Positions 54,168 through 62,811 of a DNA stretch of 64,000 nucleotides are shown one piece after another. The notes below the pieces were generated by a model, which was not told the origin of the DNA, did not search any database, and saw only the letters and a program-made list of their open reading frames with translations. Position 1 is the stretch's first letter. The number at the start of each line of letters is the position of its first letter. Both the position numbers and the translations under genes were made by a program. Source of the DNA: Clostridia bacterium (GTDB lineage Bacteria; Bacillota; Clostridia; Oscillospirales; CAG-272); NCBI GenBank assembly GCA_017502875.1, contig JAFVUF010000016.1:62001-126000 (forward strand), read 5' to 3'.

Positions 54168-54631
54168 ATGCATTTGTAATCATTTTTTTGTTCATCGCGT
54201 CTATTTTTGCGATAGGAGTTCTTGTATACGTTACCGTTGACGTCGTTCTTGAAATTCGCAATAGAACCAACTATTATAAGGAAGAAAAGATAGAGGCTCC
54301 GATTCCGGAGCTTGAGTCCGATTCTGAGATTGAAATTATCGAATCCGAGCCCGTTTTGATTCCCGCGGATATGCCTGAGCCCGTATCGGCTGAGGTAGGC
54401 ATTGAGGTGATTGACGTGGCATGGCCTGAGAGTATGGCGAAAAACAAAATATACAAGTATGATCCAAACGGTGAAACGGTCAACAGAGGCGACATGGTGC
54501 TCGTACCCACCTTTGATAAACACCGACACGGAGATATTTTCCGTACCGCTACGGTAATCAATGGCAATTACCGTGTGGATTCATTACCTACGGATATGGT
54601 CTTGAAACAGATCGTCCGCGTAATAAAATGA
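54164..54631 (+). CDS. Small membrane protein with a conserved beta-barrel-like C-terminus
   Basis: A 155-aa protein: one N-terminal membrane segment (~3-28), an acidic linker rich in Glu and Pro (~40-80), and a C-terminal domain beginning YKYDPNGETVNRGDMVLVPT near residue 98. That last part looks like a small beta-barrel with a conserved Gly-Asp-x-Val turn, seen also in other gut Clostridia proteins; I have no function for it. The acidic linker and the cytosolic position of the C-terminus (no flanking signal) suggest an inner-face adaptor. The start codon overlaps the stop of the SipW gene, so the two proteins are probably made together. Confidence 0.55.
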   Translation: MNAFVIIFLFIASIFAIGVLVYVTVDVVLEIRNRTNYYKEEKIEAPIPELESDSEIEIIESEPVLIPADMPEPVSAEVGIEVIDVAWPESMAKNKIYKYDPNGETVNRGDMVLVPTFDKHRHGDIFRTATVINGNYRVDSLPTDMVLKQIVRVIK

Positions 54632-54694
54632 TTGAACTCGCTATCTTTCGTAGCGCTTCAATAAACAAAAATATGCGAGAAAGGAGGAGTAACT

Positions 54695-55384
54695 ATGAAA
54701 AGCACGAACAGAAAAAGAGCTTTGCTTGTTTCCGCTTCAGTAATCCTGTTGTGTCTGACGGTTATCGTTGGTATGACGTGGGCGTTGTTCACCGATACAG
54801 TAACGGTCGAAAATCATTTAAAAGCCGGTGATCTAAACATTACGTTAGAGAGAACCAAGCTTGAAACCTATTCGATTGACGCTACTACGGGGTATCTTGC
54901 CTCCAAGACTGACAATAACGTTGTGAATTTCTCCGATCCCACGGGCAAAAACGTGTTTGACCTCACGGCAAACTCGAAGATTGTGCCATGCAGCTATTAT
55001 ACCGCAACTATGAGAATATCCAACAACATAGCGGCTGTAACTGAAAATAAACAGAACAGTGATGTTGCGTACGATTATTGGATAGAGGTTAAGTTGAAGG
55101 TTGACGGACTTACGGCGCAGGAAATCGAGGCGCTGAAGCTTGACGAGCAGTTGGAGATTACCGTTAGCTCGGAGAAGCTGACAACACCTATGACGGCTTG
55201 GTTAAGCAATGGATTGACAGTTGGAAGCAGCTCTGCTCCCCTCGGAACGTTAACGCTCGGCGATTCTGACGACTTTACTGTTAAGATGGAGTTCGTTAGC
55301 GGCGCAAGCAACAATGACGCAAAGACTCAGAATCTGACCTTTGACCTGATTGTTCATGCGGTACAAAGAACCACTGCTCCTTAA
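54695..55384 (+). CDS. Secreted TasA/CalY-like protein 1
   Basis: A 229-aa precursor with a SipW-dependent signal peptide: basic start (MKSTNRKRA), hydrophobic segment ~9-29, then GMTWALFTD, with the characteristic A-x-FT-D stretch, and NHLKAGDLNITLERTKL just after. The mature domain is beta-rich without cysteines, ending with FDLIVHAVQRT, a close match to the C-terminal strand of the other paralogues. Such proteins build amyloid-like fibres (TasA) or camelysin-type surface proteins in Bacillus. It has a strong GGAGGAG ribosome site, like an abundant protein. No sortase motif. Confidence 0.85.
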   Translation: MKSTNRKRALLVSASVILLCLTVIVGMTWALFTDTVTVENHLKAGDLNITLERTKLETYSIDATTGYLASKTDNNVVNFSDPTGKNVFDLTANSKIVPCSYYTATMRISNNIAAVTENKQNSDVAYDYWIEVKLKVDGLTAQEIEALKLDEQLEITVSSEKLTTPMTAWLSNGLTVGSSSAPLGTLTLGDSDDFTVKMEFVSGASNNDAKTQNLTFDLIVHAVQRTTAP

Positions 55385-55430
55385 TACTCGGAAAGAGCAA
55401 ATCACAACAAAAACACGAACGCTGACTTGC

Positions 55431-55467
55431 GAAGCTTGAGTTGACGTTTCGTCCGAATTCAAGCTTC
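55431..55467 (+). other. Hairpin between two fibre-protein genes
   Basis: A 9-bp stem (55431-55439 with 55459-55467) with a 19-nt loop lies in the 116-base gap and ends 33 bases before the next start. No T-run follows, so it is more likely an RNA-stability or processing element than a terminator. Confidence 0.6.
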
Positions 55468-55500
55468 AAAACAAAAAATATAATAAGGAGAAAACGCAAA

Positions 55501-56943
55501 ATGAAAAAGAAAGTTTTGCTGTCCTCGATTGCGACAATAGCGCTTTGCCTTTGTCTTATCGCAGGCTCGACTTTCGCGCTCTTTACGAGTGAAAGCAAAA
55601 CCAACATTGCGGTTACGTCCGGTAACGTAGACTTAGTCGCAACTGTTGAGGATTTTACGCTTTACTCAGTTAAAGCAGACGATAGCGGAAACGTTACCGA
55701 CGAGAACGGCGCCAAGTATGTGTATGCGGAGCGTACCGACGATAAATTTGCCAACGGTGGAACTGCCGTTCAGAACGGTTCTGTGATTACCCTTGAAAGA
55801 ATCACCCCCGGCGACAAGATTTCGTTCGGTATTAAAGCGAAAAACGATAGCGACGTAACCGTTCAGTGCCGTTACATCATTCAGTGTGTATCCGGCGAGG
55901 AGCTTATGGAAGGACTTGTTGTTTACATAAACGACGCTGCGTACCCTGTACTTAAGTCCTATACATCCGCTTGGACTGAGCTCGCGGTAGGCGAGAGCAT
56001 TACTGACGACGGAAACATCGAAATCGCTGTTGAGCTTCCCGTTACCGCAGGTAACAAATATGAGAAAAAGGAAGTTGCTATCAACGTTTTAGTTGAGGCA
56101 GTTCAGGGCAACGCCAACGTCGGAACAAATAACACCGATGTAATCGAATTCCTCCCGAATTCCAACGCAACCTCCGTTTCTGACACCGCTTCCTTAAAGG
56201 CTGCTCTTGACAACGCGGTTGAGGGCGAGAACATCATCGTTATTACCGACGATATCACTGAGGACGTTGTAGTTACCGCGAAGGAAAACGTTAAGACAAC
56301 TATCTACGGTAACGGTAACACCTTCGACGGAGTACTTACCGTTGACGGCAAGAGCGCTACCATCACAAGCGCAGGTCTTACGATTAAGGATTTCGTCTTT
56401 AAGGCAGATAGTATTAGCGCAGATGCTTGTATCAACCTTGGTGAATCCGGCAACAACAACACCCGTTACACCTGCAACGTAACTGTTGAGAACTGCACCT
56501 TCGACGTTCCCGGCGCGGTTGGCGTTAAGTCCTACACCGGCGGCGACAAGAACGTTTCCATCATCAACTGCATTGCTACCGACGTAACTCACTCTCTTGC
56601 TCAGCTCAAGGGTGTTGACGGAGTTCTTGTTGATAACTGCAAGGTTTACTCCAAGAACGGTATCGGCTTTAACAACAGCACGAACGTAGTTGTTAGGGAC
56701 TGTGAGATTGACGTTAAGGGCTACGCGGTTCGCTTTGGCGAAAGCAGCGGCGGCGTAGGCGCAGCGGAAATCTACAAGATTGAGAACTGCGTGTTGAAGT
56801 CCGCAAATGATGACGGCGATGCTGTTATCATTCTTCGCGGTACCGCTGACAACTCTACTCTCACAATCGTAAACACCACTATCATCGCGACAAATGGCGA
56901 TGAAATCGGCAACACCGCTACCGGAGTAACGATTGTAAGATAA
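55501..56943 (+). CDS. Secreted TasA/CalY-like protein 2 with beta-helix
   Basis: A 480-aa precursor. ATG 55501 follows AAGGAG by a normal distance; the frame is open to 55441 but that ATG is inside the hairpin. The signal peptide (~1-26) ends SFALF-like in STFALFTSESKTN, the SipW-type mark. Residues ~27-215 form a TasA-like domain that ends NVLVEAVQGNA. From ~235 on (TEDVVVTAKENVKTTIYGNG) repeating units such as VTVENCTFD, VSIINCIAT, VLVDNCKVY and VVVRDCEID show a right-handed beta-helix of about eight turns with stacked Asn-Cys ladders. It may be a fibre tip or carbohydrate-binding subunit. Confidence 0.82.
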   Translation: MKKKVLLSSIATIALCLCLIAGSTFALFTSESKTNIAVTSGNVDLVATVEDFTLYSVKADDSGNVTDENGAKYVYAERTDDKFANGGTAVQNGSVITLERITPGDKISFGIKAKNDSDVTVQCRYIIQCVSGEELMEGLVVYINDAAYPVLKSYTSAWTELAVGESITDDGNIEIAVELPVTAGNKYEKKEVAINVLVEAVQGNANVGTNNTDVIEFLPNSNATSVSDTASLKAALDNAVEGENIIVITDDITEDVVVTAKENVKTTIYGNGNTFDGVLTVDGKSATITSAGLTIKDFVFKADSISADACINLGESGNNNTRYTCNVTVENCTFDVPGAVGVKSYTGGDKNVSIINCIATDVTHSLAQLKGVDGVLVDNCKVYSKNGIGFNNSTNVVVRDCEIDVKGYAVRFGESSGGVGAAEIYKIENCVLKSANDDGDAVIILRGTADNSTLTIVNTTIIATNGDEIGNTATGVTIVR

Positions 56944-56944
56944 T

Positions 56945-56961
56945 TTCTGATTCTCTCAGAA
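56945..56961 (+). other. Small hairpin between fibre-protein genes
   Basis: A 6-bp stem (56945-56950 with 56956-56961) directly after the stop codon. Weak alone; noted because most gaps in this operon contain a hairpin. Confidence 0.4.
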
Positions 56962-57017
56962 GAAAATCCAAGACAGTATTTAATCACTTATCTGAATTTA
57001 ACGGCAAGGAGGTAAAG

Positions 57018-57608
57018 ATGATCCGTTATAAACCACATAAACAAGCGTTCATTATGACGGCATTGGTCATCCTGCTTTGCCTCGTATGTCTCACGGGAGC
57101 GACGCTCGCTCTCTTCACAAGCGATCATAACGACGGAACCATCGGTATTGTTACGACGTCGGGAGACGTTGAAATCGATATCGTAGATACGTCGGGCGCT
57201 ACGCTTCAAAACAAAGCTTTAGAGTTTATGACAACTTCCGGAACGACCGACAGTGAAGAAGTTCTTTTTGAGCCCGGAGCAACGTTTTACACGCAGGGCT
57301 TTAAAATCAAGAATACGGGAGACATTCCCGTAAATTTCAGTCTTTCGGTCAGCAAGGACGAAAAGATCGACATGGCAGAGTTTGACAAAGCCTTTGATCT
57401 TTGGATCGTAAAGGAAGGCGACGATTTCTCTACTGCTGAAAAGCTCACCGAGTTCAAGGTAAACGGCTTGGCGGCGGGGAAAAGCAGCGAAACTTATTTC
57501 CTATTTATTAAAATGAAGGAATCCGTGGGTAACGAATTCCAAGGCAAAACCTATACGGGTATAGGCGTAACCGTATACGCGGTACAGGGGAACGCAAAGC
57601 TTAAATAA
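57018..57608 (+). CDS. Secreted TasA/CalY-like protein 3
   Basis: A 196-aa precursor with basic start (MIRYKPHKQA), hydrophobic segment ~11-30 and the SipW-type ending GATLALFTSDH. The mature protein is a single TasA-like beta domain with no beta-helix. It ends TGIGVTVYAVQGNAK, the same terminal strand as protein 2. A strong AAGGAGG ribosome site precedes it, and the second signal peptidase follows after 14 bases, so these two may form a functional pair. Confidence 0.84.
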   Translation: MIRYKPHKQAFIMTALVILLCLVCLTGATLALFTSDHNDGTIGIVTTSGDVEIDIVDTSGATLQNKALEFMTTSGTTDSEEVLFEPGATFYTQGFKIKNTGDIPVNFSLSVSKDEKIDMAEFDKAFDLWIVKEGDDFSTAEKLTEFKVNGLAAGKSSETYFLFIKMKESVGNEFQGKTYTGIGVTVYAVQGNAKLK

Positions 57609-57622
57609 GGAGCGATTCCGAT

Positions 57623-58450
57623 ATGGAAACAACAGCAAAAAAAATACTGAATATTTCATTGAGGGTCGTAACCTGGCTTCTCATAGCCTTTACCGTCTTT
57701 ATGATGATATTCACCGTTGTTACGGTAAGTACCGTTGACAGAAACGACCGCAGTATTTTCGGTGTAAAATTCTACATAGTCCAGACTGACTCTATGAGCT
57801 TATCGGAGAACAACAAGGATATGGACGTGCATTTTAACGCTGGAGATATTGTTATTATTAAAAACGTGAAGGATCCGCGTGCGTTACAGGCGGGAGACGT
57901 AATCGCCTTTATGTCAACCAATAGCGTAAGCTACGGAGAAACCGTAACGCATATGATCCGCGAGGTCAGGAAAACCGCGGACGGAAAAGTCCTCGGCTAC
58001 GTAACCTACGGTACAAACACTGGAACAAACGATGAAGCTCTTGTAGAGCCTGAATATGTTTTGGGCGTCTACTCGGGTAAGCTGACAGGTGTTGGTAATT
58101 TCTTCGCGTTTGTGAAGTCAACGCCGGGATATATCGTTTGTATTCTCGTACCCTTTCTGCTTCTGATTCTCTATAACGGCGTCAATGTTATCCGACTGTT
58201 CCGTAAATACAAGCGCGATCAGCTGGAAGAAATGCAAGCCGAAAAGGATAAGCTTGAAGCGGAACGCGCTGAAAACCAGCGTATGATGCAAGAGCTGTTA
58301 GCCCTCAAAGCTCAGCTCGACCAAAAGAACGGTGGAGAGGGAACCCCCCCCGCCGAGCCTGCGTCCGAGGTAGCTCCCGCGGAAGAAGCAACGACCGATG
58401 AAACGAAATCGGAAGTTACCGCTTCTGCGCAAACAACCGACGAAACCTAA
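57623..58450 (+). CDS. sipW: SipW-type signal peptidase I (second copy)
   Basis: A 275-aa paralogue of the peptidase at 53370. The nucleophile is Ser57 in VQTDSM and the base His110 in TVTHMIREV; the third motif reads VTYGTNTGTND. Membrane segments are at ~12-36 and ~170-192. The cytosolic tail is a coiled coil (EEMQAEKDKLEAERAENQRMM) followed by a Pro/Glu/Thr-rich end. The two copies differ widely outside the motifs, so they are not a recent duplication and may process different subsets of substrates. It precedes the two largest fibre proteins. Confidence 0.92.
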   Translation: METTAKKILNISLRVVTWLLIAFTVFMMIFTVVTVSTVDRNDRSIFGVKFYIVQTDSMSLSENNKDMDVHFNAGDIVIIKNVKDPRALQAGDVIAFMSTNSVSYGETVTHMIREVRKTADGKVLGYVTYGTNTGTNDEALVEPEYVLGVYSGKLTGVGNFFAFVKSTPGYIVCILVPFLLLILYNGVNVIRLFRKYKRDQLEEMQAEKDKLEAERAENQRMMQELLALKAQLDQKNGGEGTPPAEPASEVAPAEEATTDETKSEVTASAQTTDET

Positions 58451-58456
58451 ATGTTT

Positions 58457-58471
58457 AGCGGAAACGCCGCT
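58457..58471 (+). other. Hairpin between sipW copy 2 and fibre protein 4
   Basis: A 5-bp GC-rich stem (58457-58461 with 58467-58471) with a 5-nt loop, in the 63-base gap after the stop codon. Confidence 0.4.
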
Positions 58472-58513
58472 TTACATAACAAAAGATTAAAAAGCCATTA
58501 AGGAGGCTAAAAA

Positions 58514-60733
58514 ATGACAAACAAGAAAAGCACGAAGTCAGCTTTGATTTCAAGTGTTATCGCTCTGTTCCTCTGCTTTACAATGCTGCTCGGAACGACG
58601 TTCGCTTGGTTTACAGACAGCGTTGCTTCTGGTAGCAATGTAATTCAGGCAGGTAACCTTGATATTGAGGTTGAGTACACGCTTGATGGCGTAACATGGA
58701 AAAATCTTGACGGTGCCAATGATATTTTCCAGAAAGGTCTTTGGGAACCCGGTCATACCGAAATTGTAGCTCTTAAGCTCACAAATAACGGTTCCTTGGA
58801 ACTCAATTACACAGCGCGCATGAACATTATCAACGAGATCGTTGGTAAGAATAAGGCAGACGAAGATATCGTTCTTTCCGAGATATTAAAGGTAAACACG
58901 ATAACTATGGATGCCGGTGCCATTGGTGATGCGCTCCTTGGATACTATCTTTCTGACGAGAACGCATTGACCGATAATGAGAGTTCCTTCAAGGATGCTA
59001 ACATTCTTGACGATAATGCTGTTCTTCCTGTAGGAACTTCCAAGTACGTAATTATTAAGGTTGATATGCCTGAGACCGTAGGTAACGAGGCAAACGCTAA
59101 GGATCAGGACAGCGTTCCTTCCATCGAGTTCGGTATTAACGTATTCGCAACTCAGCGTGCTGACGAGAGCGATAGCTTTGGCAATGACTACGATGCAGAT
59201 GCTTTCTATGCAGATGCATTTGTAACTACCGATGAAGCTCTCAAGGCTGCAATCGTAGATCCCAAAGCTAAGGTAATTGCCGTAAAGGGTGATTTGACCT
59301 ATGACTGGGGTACAAAGTCTTACGAGAACTCCGAGGCTCTTTATATGAAGGGCAAGACTATCATTGGATTTGATAACGATTCTTCTATTACCTTTGCAGG
59401 CTACGGCTCTGCTAACCTCATTACTGATGTAACTCTTAAGAACATCACCGTTAAGGATAATACTGTTGGTGATAACGAGGGTGCATGGGAGCACGGTCAT
59501 CTTGAATTTGTAAGCCTTACCGCTAACAACGTTATATTTGCTAATACCATTATGCTTGACGGTAATAGCACATTGACCGATTGCTCTATGGTAAATAACA
59601 TTGCATCTTGGTATGGAATCTGGATTGAGGGTGGCAACACTGTAATCAAGAACTGCATATTTAGCGGAACACGTTCTGTAAAGATACACGAGGCTTACGG
59701 CAGCAATGTTGAAAGCGTTGTTATCGACGATTGTATAATCGGTGCGCTTAGCGAGAAGCCCGGTGTTGTTATCGGTGATCTTGACGCAACCACTTCCGTA
59801 ACCATCAAGAACACTATGTTTGTAAATGTTCAGGCTGGCGATCAGGCGGGTAGTGTGCACGAATATATCTGTGAAAGCGATACTGACGTAACAAAGTTTA
59901 ATTTTGTTATTGAGAACAATAACGTCATTGGCGGTGCAACCATCGCTGCGACCGGTGAAGAGTTCATTGGTGCAACAGCAGGCGGAGATGTTGTTATCAC
60001 TGATGACATCATATACAACAACACCGATCCCGATAAGCAGATGATTATGCAAGCGACCGATGAAATCAAGTTCCACGGCAACGGTGCTACTATTACCACC
60101 GAGGGTGCTGACCCCGCTAACGGCAACCACGGATACGTAGCATTCGTACCTCCCGCAGGCGATGACGTAACCGTCAGCGATCTTACCGTTACAGGTGAAG
60201 GCTTTGTTGAAATGGGACACTACGATATCGGAGGCGGCGACTACGTTGCTAACAACCTCGTTGTAAAGGATCTTGTTTCTACTCTTAAAAATGTCGATAA
60301 GGGCTTCTCGCTCGCTTGTGGATTTGCTCACTACGGTAATGCTGTTTTGAATGACTGCACGATGACCGGCACTACCGCAATGCTCGACGGCGCAATGGCT
60401 GTTGACGCAGGCTTTGTAAATGGTACCACCACGCTCGTTAATGGCGGTAAGTACGGAACGATTTACTGCTGGAGCCATGCTGTCGTTACTCTCGACGACG
60501 CAGAGGTCGATACCCTTTACGTTTCGCCTATTAAGGGAACAGTAACAATTAAAGCAGGAACCGAAATTGATACGCTTATTGTTGATTACGGTACTTCCGC
60601 AGGCAACGTTACTCAGGCAAGACTTCAAAAGCTTGTCATTGAAGATGGCGCAACTGTTAATGAAATTGTTTATGCAGGTAATACCTATACGGTTGACGCT
60701 TGGAATAGCTTTGTTACTAATTTTGGTGCATAA
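58514..60733 (+). CDS. Secreted TasA/CalY-like protein 4 with large beta-helix
   Basis: A 739-aa precursor. The signal peptide (~1-31) ends LLGTTFAWFTDSVASGSN, SipW-type. The TasA-like domain spans ~32-220 with LDIEVEYTLDGVTW and MPETVGNEANAKDQDSVPSI, ending EFGINVFATQRA. The remainder (~235-739) is a right-handed beta-helix with many turns (VTLKNITVKDN, VVIDDCIIG, VTIKNTMF, VTIKAGTEID). No sortase signal or C-terminal anchor is visible, so it may be held by polymerisation. It is closely related to protein 5 in the first 220 residues. Long open frames on the other strand are codon-bias shadows. Confidence 0.85.
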   Translation: MTNKKSTKSALISSVIALFLCFTMLLGTTFAWFTDSVASGSNVIQAGNLDIEVEYTLDGVTWKNLDGANDIFQKGLWEPGHTEIVALKLTNNGSLELNYTARMNIINEIVGKNKADEDIVLSEILKVNTITMDAGAIGDALLGYYLSDENALTDNESSFKDANILDDNAVLPVGTSKYVIIKVDMPETVGNEANAKDQDSVPSIEFGINVFATQRADESDSFGNDYDADAFYADAFVTTDEALKAAIVDPKAKVIAVKGDLTYDWGTKSYENSEALYMKGKTIIGFDNDSSITFAGYGSANLITDVTLKNITVKDNTVGDNEGAWEHGHLEFVSLTANNVIFANTIMLDGNSTLTDCSMVNNIASWYGIWIEGGNTVIKNCIFSGTRSVKIHEAYGSNVESVVIDDCIIGALSEKPGVVIGDLDATTSVTIKNTMFVNVQAGDQAGSVHEYICESDTDVTKFNFVIENNNVIGGATIAATGEEFIGATAGGDVVITDDIIYNNTDPDKQMIMQATDEIKFHGNGATITTEGADPANGNHGYVAFVPPAGDDVTVSDLTVTGEGFVEMGHYDIGGGDYVANNLVVKDLVSTLKNVDKGFSLACGFAHYGNAVLNDCTMTGTTAMLDGAMAVDAGFVNGTTTLVNGGKYGTIYCWSHAVVTLDDAEVDTLYVSPIKGTVTIKAGTEIDTLIVDYGTSAGNVTQARLQKLVIEDGATVNEIVYAGNTYTVDAWNSFVTNFGA

Positions 60734-60757
60734 ATGATATTTTAGCCACTGAAAAGA

Positions 60758-60819
60758 CCACCCAAGCCCTTCGGGGCTTGGGCGGCAATCATAGGGCATA
60801 AATCCGATTTATGCCTTTT
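60758..60819 (+). repeat. Double-hairpin intergenic element, copy 1
   Basis: Hairpin A: a 9-bp stem CCCAAGCCC (60761-60769) with GGGCTTGGG (60774-60782) and a TTCG tetraloop. CGGCAATCA follows. Hairpin B: 9 bp, 60795-60803 with 60807-60815, then TTTT. Located 24 bases after gene 4 and 37 before gene 5. A second copy lies at 62698-62762. Hairpin B may be a weak terminator. Confidence 0.75.
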
Positions 60820-60855
60820 AATTACTCAAACAAATAATCTTTTAAGGAGGAAAAA

Positions 60856-62685
60856 ATGAATAACACAAAATCAACAAAGCGCGCACTCCTCGCAAGTGTC
60901 ATGGCGTTGTTCCTCTGCTTCACAATGTTGCTCGGGACGACATTCGCGTGGTTTACGGACAGCGCTGCTTCCGGCAGCAACGTAATCACCGCAGGTAACC
61001 TTGACCTTGAGGTTGAGTACACGCTTGACGGTAAGAATTGGAACGATCTTGACGGTGCTGACGATTTGTTCCAGAAGGGGCTCTGGGAGCCCGGACATAC
61101 CGAAGTGGTTGCTCTCAAGATCACCAACGCAGGCACCTTGGCACTCAAGTATACTGCCAACATGAACATTCTCAACGAGAAGATCGGTACAAACAAGGAC
61201 GGAAATGACATCGTTCTTTCCGAAATCCTTACCGTTGGCACTCTCGTTCAGGCGGCAAATCAGGTCGGCGACATTGCCGTTGAACTTGCATTCAAAAACG
61301 AGAATATGTACAAGGGAACTACCGCATTTAAGGCAAGCAACATTCTCGAAGAGAGCCAAGAGCTTTTCCCCGGCGATGCTCACTATGTTATCATCAAGGT
61401 GGACATGGCTGAGTCGGTAGGCAACGAGGCAAATGCTAAGGACAAGGATAGCGTTCCTTCCATCGAGTTTGGTATCAATGTTCTTGCAACTCAATTTACT
61501 TATGAGAACGATAGCTTCGGCAATCAGTATGATGCAGGCGCTAAGTATCCTTCAATTCCCGATAAATGGAACGGTACGGTTGATACCTCTTGGTACAATG
61601 ATACCGATACAGAATTTGAGCTGACTACGGCAGAACAGGTCGCAGGGCTTGCCGATTTGGTAGACGCAGGTAACACCTTTGAAGGCAAGACAATTAAATT
61701 GTCGAGTGACTTAGATCTCTATGCAGAGGACGAAAACGGTGAGCCTATCAGCTTTGAACCTATCGGCAGTTTCAGTGACAATACGGCGTTCAAGGGAACT
61801 TTCGATGGTCGGGGACACACCGTTTCTAATTTGTATCAAAATGGTTGGGCTCTCAAAAACGGCTACTGGGACGGTCCCGAGTACGGTATGGGATTCTTCA
61901 GTCTCGTTGAAAACGCTGCCATCAAGAATGTTAACTTTGATGGCGCAAGTTTACCCACTGAAGCCAACATCATAGGTGTTGTAGCAGGTGGCGCAGCGAA
62001 TTGCACGTTCGAAAACATTAATATTACCGGTGCTTACCTTGGTAACCATTCTTGGTATAGTGGCGGAGCTATTGGTTGGGCAGAAGGCGATATAAAGCTT
62101 ATCAACTGCGACATTGATGCAACTTCTTCTGTTTCTTCACAGTGGGGAGATTTTAATAACGCTAACGGTGGTCTTATCGGCGGTATTGATTCTGCCTCTA
62201 CTATTTATCTAAAGGACTGCGATGTGGCTTGTGTAATTGATGCTTACAACGATGTTACTTCTGCTTATGAATGGTATTCATACCGCAGTTGCGGCATGCT
62301 GATCGGTGATACCGCTCAGATGGATGATCCTGACGGGAATAATGTTGGCAATGCAATTGCTCCGAATCTCACGTGTGAGAATGTTACCGTTACCTACGGC
62401 GATTGGGCAAATTACCACTATTGCGAATTCAGTTCTTCCGGTTATCCCTTCTGCAGGGTAGAAGCAGGCGAGAGCACCGGTGCTTACGGTAACGCAAGAG
62501 TCGGCGAATACGTCGACGCCAACGGCAACAAAGTTGTAGACGATAACCATGTTCACAACGATGGTGAGAAACATAATGAGCTGATTGTGTTTGACCAACT
62601 TTATGGTGGCGCATCTGGCGACCGTTACTGTACATATGGTACTGCAACTCACGCAGGCGTAACCGTTATTTATAACAACAAATAA
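60856..62685 (+). CDS. Secreted TasA/CalY-like protein 5 with beta-helix
   Basis: A 609-aa precursor. Residues 8-36 are almost identical to protein 4 (TFAWFTDSAASGSN), and the TasA-like domain to ~215 is a close paralogue with LDLEVEYTLDGKNW and MAESVGNEANAKDKDSVPS. The C-terminal part (~235-609) differs: it opens with an unusual linker (TAEQVAGLADLVDAGNTFEG), then beta-helix repeats with Gly-rich turns (GVVAGGAANC, GGAIGWAEGD, NGGLIGGID) and ends VTVIYNNK. So the N-terminal half was duplicated and the helix exchanged. No anchor is visible. Confidence 0.85.
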   Translation: MNNTKSTKRALLASVMALFLCFTMLLGTTFAWFTDSAASGSNVITAGNLDLEVEYTLDGKNWNDLDGADDLFQKGLWEPGHTEVVALKITNAGTLALKYTANMNILNEKIGTNKDGNDIVLSEILTVGTLVQAANQVGDIAVELAFKNENMYKGTTAFKASNILEESQELFPGDAHYVIIKVDMAESVGNEANAKDKDSVPSIEFGINVLATQFTYENDSFGNQYDAGAKYPSIPDKWNGTVDTSWYNDTDTEFELTTAEQVAGLADLVDAGNTFEGKTIKLSSDLDLYAEDENGEPISFEPIGSFSDNTAFKGTFDGRGHTVSNLYQNGWALKNGYWDGPEYGMGFFSLVENAAIKNVNFDGASLPTEANIIGVVAGGAANCTFENINITGAYLGNHSWYSGGAIGWAEGDIKLINCDIDATSSVSSQWGDFNNANGGLIGGIDSASTIYLKDCDVACVIDAYNDVTSAYEWYSYRSCGMLIGDTAQMDDPDGNNVGNAIAPNLTCENVTVTYGDWANYHYCEFSSSGYPFCRVEAGESTGAYGNARVGEYVDANGNKVVDDNHVHNDGEKHNELIVFDQLYGGASGDRYCTYGTATHAGVTVIYNNK

Positions 62686-62697
62686 ACATTTTTAAGT

Positions 62698-62762
62698 CCA
62701 CCCAAGCCCCTTGGGGCTTGGGCGGCAATCAAAGGACATAAGAAAAAACGCTTGTGTCTTTT
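62698..62762 (+). repeat. Double-hairpin intergenic element, copy 2
   Basis: Hairpin A: the same 9-bp stem (62701-62709 with 62714-62722) with a CTTG tetraloop in place of TTCG; CGGCAATCA follows. Hairpin B: about 12 bp, 62731-62742 with 62751-62762, two G-U pairs, different sequence from copy 1 but the same place. Located 13 bases after gene 5 and 50 before gene 6. Confidence 0.75.
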
Positions 62763-62811
62763 GACTGCTGAAAGCATTAACTCATGTAGACATCCGAGAG
62801 GAGGAAAACTC

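Noticed and set aside
58886..60799. A 637-codon open frame on the minus strand opposite fibre protein 4
   Set aside because: It mirrors the coding frame of the plus-strand gene, lacks a ribosome site, and its product is a low-complexity, Asn/Ser/Val/Cys-rich sequence without domains. The plus-strand gene has a signal peptide and family match.
60758..62762. CRISPR-like repeat array
   Set aside because: Only two copies almost 2 kb apart, separated by a gene; each is a hairpin pair with varied second stem.
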